Assembly: GCA_003132265.1 (NCBI GenBank) | Contig: PKXE01000037.1 | Coordinates: 1 to 11,306 of the forward strand | Reading direction: 5' to 3' | Source: Candidatus Dormiibacterota bacterium | Lineage (GTDB): Bacteria > Chloroflexota > Dormibacteria > Aeolococcales > Bog-877 | Length of the DNA stretch: 11,306 bases | In this document: piece by piece, positions 7,685-11,306 of the stretch | How the letters are laid out: the number at the start of each line of letters is the position of its first letter | Numbering within the stretch: position 1 is the first letter of the stretch | Position numbers and translations under genes: made by a program | Notes under the pieces: model-generated | Told to the model about the DNA's origin: nothing | The model's input: only the letters and a program-made list of their open reading frames with translations | Database searches by the model: none

Positions 7685-7823
7685 GCGGCGCCAGCACCAC
7701 CAGCTCGAAGGTGGCTCCGCAGTTCGGGCAGTCGACCAGGTCCCCGATCTCGTCCACGTCAGTGAGGTCGAGCTCGGAGCCGCAGTCGGGGCACTGCTTG
7801 GCGGGAGCACCGGTGACGCTCAC
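7650..7823 (-). CDS. LysW-like amino-group carrier protein (zinc ribbon)
   Basis: A 57-residue acidic protein reading SVTGAPAKQCPDCGSELDL and onward from a GTG at 7823, with TAGGAG seven bases upstream as a strong ribosome binding site. Two knuckles, CPDCG at 11-15 and CPNCG at 32-36, flank the segment DVDEIGDLVD, followed by ATFELVVLAPLTLAPFEDEEK. Spacing, size, acidity and the 'ELxVVxLxPLxL' stretch match LysW, the carrier whose C-terminal glutamate side chain holds alpha-aminoadipate or glutamate during lysine/arginine synthesis. The usual EDWGE tail is replaced by EDEEK, so the terminal glutamate is absent and a lysine takes its place. No lysX, lysY, lysZ, lysJ or lysK is nearby. It is the only minus-strand gene between two plus-strand operons: its 3' end overlaps the Mur ligase by 35 bases and its start is 14 bases from that of the PLP enzyme. 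It could instead be a structural zinc-ribbon protein, but the LysW likeness is strong. Confidence 0.85.
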   Translation of the reverse strand: MSVTGAPAKQCPDCGSELDLTDVDEIGDLVDCPNCGATFELVVLAPLTLAPFEDEEK

Positions 7824-7837
7824 TCGAGGTCTCCTAC
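7824..7837. promoter_or_regulatory. head-to-head ribosome binding sites between divergent starts
   Basis: Only 14 bases separate the start codons of the minus-strand LysW-like gene (GTG at 7823) and the plus-strand PLP enzyme gene (TTG at 7838). GAGGT at 7826-7830 serves the plus strand and AGGAG (complement of 7831-7835) the minus strand, each seven bases from its start. There is no room for a promoter, so both promoters must lie inside the opposite gene and the two 5' leaders must be complementary. This arrangement supports both start choices. Confidence 0.7.
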
Positions 7838-8926
7838 TTGCCTGGCTCTGAGTTGGCCGGAGCGGAGCCCCTCGGGCAGTGGATCCACGCCGAACTCTTC
7901 AGCGTCAGTCTACCGGCTGGATCTCGGCTGTCCCTCGGCGAGGGCGGCACACCCCTGGAGCCCGCGGAAGAGCTCGGAGAAGCACTCGGGATCCCATCGC
8001 TCCAGTTGAAACGCGAGGACCTCTCCCCCACCGGCTCCCACAAGGCCCGCTGCCTCGGGTTGCTCTGCTCACTGCTGGTGGCCGCCGGGGACCGCCAGGC
8101 AGTGATCTCATCGTCGGGTAACGCGGCGGTCGCCGCGGCGGCGTACGCCTCGCTGGGCGGCATCCGACTGCTAAGCCTGGTCTCCCCCCGCACCCCAAGG
8201 GTCAAGCTGGACCGGCTCCGGGGCTATCCCCAGTTGACAGTCCTCAGTGAGCGCCCGGTGGCCCTTCTCCATCATGCGGTGCGCAGCTGGGACCTGGCCG
8301 ACCTTCGCGGCTCGGTCAATCCGCTGGCGCCCAACGCCTATCGGGGGATTGCCGCCGAGCTGGTCGGGACCGGGGCACTGGCCGCGGTCTTCCTCTTCGC
8401 CAGCAGCGGTGCGAGCGCCCTCGGGATCTCCCAGGGCTTCAACCAGCTCCTCCCGCCCTCGGAGCGGCCCCAGCTTCACGTGGTCGAGGGCAGCCCGGGT
8501 GGCGAGCTGACCCGCCCCTGGTACCAGAGCACCGGCCCCGCCTCTAGGCCCGAGTCCCACCTCGGGGAGCTCGGCTCCCGGCGCTCGCGTCTCTCCCCGG
8601 CGGTGCGGAGGGAGGTGCGGGCCAGTGGAGGGCGAGGGTGGCGGGTCGGTCCAGCGGAGCTGGCCGGGATCAGGGAGCTGGCCGATCGCCACGGGCTGCG
8701 GACCTCGTGGGAGGGACTGGCCACCCTGGCGGCGATGCGCGAGGCGGCGGCCGGCGATCAGGTGAGCCGAGCGGGCAGCTGGATCGCGGTCCTGACCGGG
8801 GACGCGGCCCAGCTGGATCTGGAGCCTTCCCGAGCAGACGACCGCCCACTCCCCGTCGCCGAGTCGGAGCTAGAGCTGGACCTGCTCCTGGAGGCAGCCG
8901 GATTCACGCGGCCGGATGCGAGGTGA
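7838..8926 (+). CDS. threonine-synthase-like PLP-dependent enzyme
   Basis: A 362-residue fold-type II pyridoxal-phosphate enzyme related to threonine synthase and the cysteine synthase group, acting in beta/gamma replacement or elimination on amino acids. GEGGTPL at 34-40 is the typical threonine-synthase opening. K69 in LSPTGSHKAR is the expected Schiff-base lysine (usual motif GSFKDR), and SSSGNAA at 91-97 is the substrate-carboxylate/PLP loop with N95. ASSGAS at about 188-193 stands where the glycine-rich phosphate-binding loop is expected, with fewer glycines than usual. The TTG start is chosen for its GAGGT ribosome site seven bases upstream; a TTG at 7853 is the alternative. Its stop overlaps the ATP-grasp start by 4 bases (GTGA), indicating co-translation. 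The changed SHKAR and phosphate loop argue against an ordinary housekeeping threonine synthase; no hom or thrB is present. The reaction cannot be named from sequence. Confidence 0.8.
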   Translation: MPGSELAGAEPLGQWIHAELFSVSLPAGSRLSLGEGGTPLEPAEELGEALGIPSLQLKREDLSPTGSHKARCLGLLCSLLVAAGDRQAVISSSGNAAVAAAAYASLGGIRLLSLVSPRTPRVKLDRLRGYPQLTVLSERPVALLHHAVRSWDLADLRGSVNPLAPNAYRGIAAELVGTGALAAVFLFASSGASALGISQGFNQLLPPSERPQLHVVEGSPGGELTRPWYQSTGPASRPESHLGELGSRRSRLSPAVRREVRASGGRGWRVGPAELAGIRELADRHGLRTSWEGLATLAAMREAAAGDQVSRAGSWIAVLTGDAAQLDLEPSRADDRPLPVAESELELDLLLEAAGFTRPDAR

Positions 8927-10182
8927 CGGTCAACACCGAGCGGGTGGTGTTCTTGGGGCCCGACCCGCTGCCTGCCGTAGGCAGCCAACTGCCCGTGCTC
9001 TGCGCCGACGGCTGCGGCCTCAGCAGGGAGGGTGGCCCCGGTTGGGAGGAGTTCGAGATGCGAGGGCCCAACTCCAGCGCCGCCCTCCTTCGGCTGCCGG
9101 CGGTCCAGCAGCGCCTCCGCTCCCAGGTGGACGCCCTGGCGGTTTGGAAGAGCTCCGCCGAAGTGGAGCGGATCGCCCTCGAACTGGGGGTCCTGGTCGC
9201 CAACTCTCCCGCTCTGATCGCCCGCCGGATCGAGAACAAGAGCCACTTCAGCCGCGAGGCCCAGGCGGCGGGGCTCCCGGTCCCGCCCACCAGAGTTGGG
9301 GTCGCCGGCCCGGAACTGCTGCGGGCCGCGCTGGAGCTCTCTGGCCCCTTTGTCTTCCAGCTCGCCCACGGCTTCTCCGGGGAGCAGACCTACCCCGCCA
9401 CCTCGGAAGCGGAGCTCGCGGAGTTGGTCCGCCGGTTCGAGGGCCGGGCCTGCCGGATCGCGCAGCAGGTGGTGGGCACGGCGATCACCGTGACCGGGGT
9501 CGTATCCGCGGAGCGGCTCCTGGTCGGGCCGGCCTGCATTCAACTGACCGGTCTGCCCAGCCTCACCCCCCATCCCCTGGGCTCCTGCGGCAACGACTAT
9601 GGGCGCCCGGTCCCCGAGCCAGACGCAGTCCGCGAGGTGACACTGCGGACCGCCGACTGGCTGCGCCGCCAGGGCCACCTGGGCATCTTCGGCTTGGACC
9701 TGGTGGTGGGCGCGAAGGGAGCGATCTGGTGCATCGAGGTCAACCCCCGGCTGGTGGCCTCGGTGCCGCTCTTCAGCCTCACTGCCCGGGACCAAGGGAG
9801 CCCGGGAATCCTGAGCCAGCATCTCGCCAGCTTCGGGATCGGTCCGAGCGCCGAGGTGGAGCTGGAGTGCCACTGGTCTCAGCTCATCCTCTACCAGCTG
9901 GGTGAGCGGCTCCGGCAGCCGGAGGTCAGGACGGCCCGGGGTACCCTCACTGCCCCGGGCCGCTTCCGCGCTGCCGGCGAGCTGGGGTTGCCGGGACCTC
10001 AGCCAGGGGAGGTGGGACTCCTGGTCCAGGGACATTCCCGCCCGGGCAGGGAACTGGCCCGGCTCTTCTTCGAGGGACCCTGCTGCGCTCCCGACGGTAC
10101 CCTCCTGCCCCAGCTGGAAGCCTGCATGGGGGAACTCCGCTCCCAGTTGGAGGCTCCCAGCAGGGCGGCGGCAGTTTCGTGA
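8923..10182 (+). CDS. ATP-grasp carboxylate-amine ligase
   Basis: A 419-residue ATP-grasp enzyme, expected to activate a carboxylate as an acyl phosphate and join it to an amine or thiol. The N-terminal ~100 residues form a preATP-grasp-like domain, followed by ENKSHF at 104-109 with K106. The ATP-binding strand is GPFVFQLAHGFSGEQT around 141-157, in which Q146 stands at the place of the usual lysine. The metal-binding end is clear: FGLDLVVG with D259, and IEVNPR at 271-276 with E272 and N274. The last 120 residues resemble the C-terminal region of biotin-carboxylase-like ligases. It is much longer than LysX (about 280 residues) and is not an evident LysX orthologue. The GTG at 8923 overlaps the PLP gene's stop by 4 bases. 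Together with the PLP enzyme and the LysW-like carrier next door, an amino-acid ligase acting on a product of the PLP enzyme is plausible but unproven. Confidence 0.82.
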   Translation: MTVNTERVVFLGPDPLPAVGSQLPVLCADGCGLSREGGPGWEEFEMRGPNSSAALLRLPAVQQRLRSQVDALAVWKSSAEVERIALELGVLVANSPALIARRIENKSHFSREAQAAGLPVPPTRVGVAGPELLRAALELSGPFVFQLAHGFSGEQTYPATSEAELAELVRRFEGRACRIAQQVVGTAITVTGVVSAERLLVGPACIQLTGLPSLTPHPLGSCGNDYGRPVPEPDAVREVTLRTADWLRRQGHLGIFGLDLVVGAKGAIWCIEVNPRLVASVPLFSLTARDQGSPGILSQHLASFGIGPSAEVELECHWSQLILYQLGERLRQPEVRTARGTLTAPGRFRAAGELGLPGPQPGEVGLLVQGHSRPGRELARLFFEGPCCAPDGTLLPQLEACMGELRSQLEAPSRAAAVS

Positions 10183-10209
10183 GGGCGGTGTAGGCGGTAC
10201 CTTGACGCT

Positions 10210-11306
10210 GTGGAGTTCCGAGACTACTACGCGACTCTGGGCGTGCCCCGCAACTCAACCGACAAGGAGATCCGGGCGCGCTATCGCAAACTGGCCCGCG
10301 AGCTACACCCGGACGTCAACCAGGACCCCAAGGCCACCGAGCGGTTCAAGCGGGTAAACGAGGCCTACGAGGTCCTCAAGGACCCGGAGAAGCGCTCCAA
10401 ATACAATCGCCTGGGAGCGGACTGGGAGCAGATCGAGCGGGCCGAGTCCGTCCGGCGCGAGCACGGCCAGCCCTTCGGCGATGCCGGAGCGCGGGCCCGG
10501 GAGACCGCTCAGCGCACCGCCGAGCGGGCGGGCAACCGCTTCGGCGGCTTCAGCGATTTCTTCGAGACGTTCTTCGGCGGCCGCGGTCCGGACGGCAACG
10601 ATCCCTGGGTCGAGGCTCAGATGGACCAGCTCCGGCGCGAGAACTCGGCGTCGAAGAAGGGGCCCGACACCGAGGATCAGCTGGAGGTCTCCCTCCAAGA
10701 GGCGATGGCCGGCGGGGAGAGGACCATGCACGTCTCCATCGTCGAAGCCTGCCCCACCTGCGGTGGCACCGGGCACGTGACTGAGACGAGCTCTAGGGGC
10801 GGCACCGCCGCCCAGCTCGGGGTGAAGGTCTGCCCGACCTGCTCGGGGACCGGCCGCCAGTACCGCCGGCGAACCCTGAAGGTCACCATCCCCAAGGGGG
10901 TCACCGAGGGTTCCAAGATCCGGATGGCCGGCGAGGGCGCCAGCGGGGTGAGGGACGGCAAGCGGGGCGACCTTTACCTCAGCGTCCGGCTCAAGTTGGA
11001 GCAGGGGACCGAGGTCAAGGGGCGCAACGTCCATCGGGATCTACCGGTGCGCGACTACCGCGCCGCGCTGGGGGGCAAGGTCGTGGCGGACGGCCCCGCC
11101 GGGCGGCTCGAGGTGACGATTCCCGAGAACTGTCCACCGGGAAGGACGCTCCGGGTGCCCGGCAAGGGAATCCCGGCACTGCAGGCCTCCGGGGCGCCGG
11201 GTGACCTCTTCCTGCGGGTCAAGATCGTCTCCGCCGGCCGCTCACCGCTGAGCGCGGAGGAGCGCGCCGCTTACCTGGAGCTGGCGTCGGCCGACGGTGC
11301 GACCAC
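10210..11306 (+). CDS. dnaJ: DnaJ-family co-chaperone with two zinc motifs (3' end cut by window)
   Basis: A J-domain protein that stimulates the ATPase of DnaK (Hsp70) and delivers clients to it. Residues 1 to about 65 form the J domain (FRDYYATLGVPRNST) with the essential HPD at 33-35. A region with Gly and Phe follows (FGGFSDFFETFFGGRG). Then come only two CxxCxGxG motifs, CPTCGGTG at 181-188 and CPTCSGTG at 208-215, instead of the four of canonical DnaJ, so a single zinc site is expected. The C-terminal substrate-binding domains are recognisable through VTIPKGVTEGSKIRMAGEG and, later, AALGGK and GDLFLRV. Coding runs off the end of the window after 365 codons, close to the expected end of the protein. 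The GTG at 10210 has no good Shine-Dalgarno sequence; 27 bases separate it from the ATP-grasp stop, so it may be read through from that operon. No grpE, dnaK or hrcA is visible. Confidence 0.9.
   Translation, partial: MEFRDYYATLGVPRNSTDKEIRARYRKLARELHPDVNQDPKATERFKRVNEAYEVLKDPEKRSKYNRLGADWEQIERAESVRREHGQPFGDAGARARETAQRTAERAGNRFGGFSDFFETFFGGRGPDGNDPWVEAQMDQLRRENSASKKGPDTEDQLEVSLQEAMAGGERTMHVSIVEACPTCGGTGHVTETSSRGGTAAQLGVKVCPTCSGTGRQYRRRTLKVTIPKGVTEGSKIRMAGEGASGVRDGKRGDLYLSVRLKLEQGTEVKGRNVHRDLPVRDYRAALGGKVVADGPAGRLEVTIPENCPPGRTLRVPGKGIPALQASGAPGDLFLRVKIVSAGRSPLSAEERAAYLELASADGAT

Noticed and set aside
7672..7692. GGCGCC repeated twice, possible hairpin or terminator between the Mur ligase and the LysW-like gene
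   Set aside because: The repeats encode the LAPLTLAP segment of the carrier, and no run of T follows on either strand.
7439..7810. 123-residue minus-strand frame over the LysW-like gene
   Set aside because: It is in another frame from the zinc-ribbon protein, which has paired cysteine knuckles and a strong ribosome binding site.
8638..8922. N-terminal extension of the ATP-grasp frame back to 8638
   Set aside because: It overlaps the end of the PLP enzyme gene and is low-complexity Arg/Gly-rich; the GTG at 8923 with a 4-base overlap is far more natural.
8758..10035. 425-residue open frame on the minus strand
   Set aside because: Antisense shadow of the PLP and ATP-grasp genes; the plus strand carries the ATP-grasp and PLP motifs.
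10183..10209. possible terminator or promoter before dnaJ
   Set aside because: The 27-base gap has no hairpin with a T run; TTGAC at 10202-10206 lies only a few bases before the start and has no -10 partner.

Overview
This is a GC-rich, gene-dense bacterial chromosome segment with almost no intergenic space and frequent GTG and TTG starts. The gene content is a MoxR-type ATPase with a VWA partner, a LysW homologue, a ComB homologue and a DnaJ with a shortened zinc region. It would fit a high-GC Chloroflexota, Dormibacterota or actinobacterial-type genome, but no phylogenetic marker here settles that. I see no rRNA, tRNA, CRISPR array, insertion sequence or phage gene, and no convincing rho-independent terminator.

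Layout. (1) 20-820, minus strand: a ComB (2-phosphosulfolactate phosphatase) family protein, divergent from the next gene across about 146 bases that hold a possible two-way -10 element. (2) 967-7684, plus strand: a tight five-gene run with gaps of 10, 3, -4 and 10 bases. It encodes a MoxR/magnesium-chelatase-like AAA+ ATPase, a 662-residue VWA protein with a long helical N-terminal part, a DUF1444-like protein, an NlpC/P60 peptidase without a visible signal peptide, and a divergent MurD-like amide ligase. (3) 7650-7823, minus strand: a 57-residue zinc-ribbon protein closely resembling LysW, the amino-group carrier protein of lysine/arginine biosynthesis, but with a changed C-terminus. Its 3' end overlaps the MurD-like gene tail to tail, and its start codon lies 14 bases from the next start. 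(4) 7838-10182, plus strand: a threonine-synthase-like PLP enzyme overlapping an ATP-grasp ligase by 4 bases. (5) 10210 to the window end: a DnaJ-family co-chaperone, incomplete at its 3' end.

How they may work together. The ATPase/VWA pair is a known kind of MIDAS-dependent remodelling partnership, here extended by a DUF1444-like protein. The second half combines a small carrier protein, two ATP-dependent carboxylate-amine ligases (Mur type and ATP-grasp type), an amino-acid-type PLP enzyme and a peptidase. These are the kinds of parts expected for making or trimming a carrier-bound or murein-like amino acid or peptide. The usual LysX/Y/Z/J/K enzymes are absent, so a dedicated, undescribed LysW-dependent pathway is the most interesting possibility. 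The individual family calls rest on visible motifs; the pathway link is inference from gene order.
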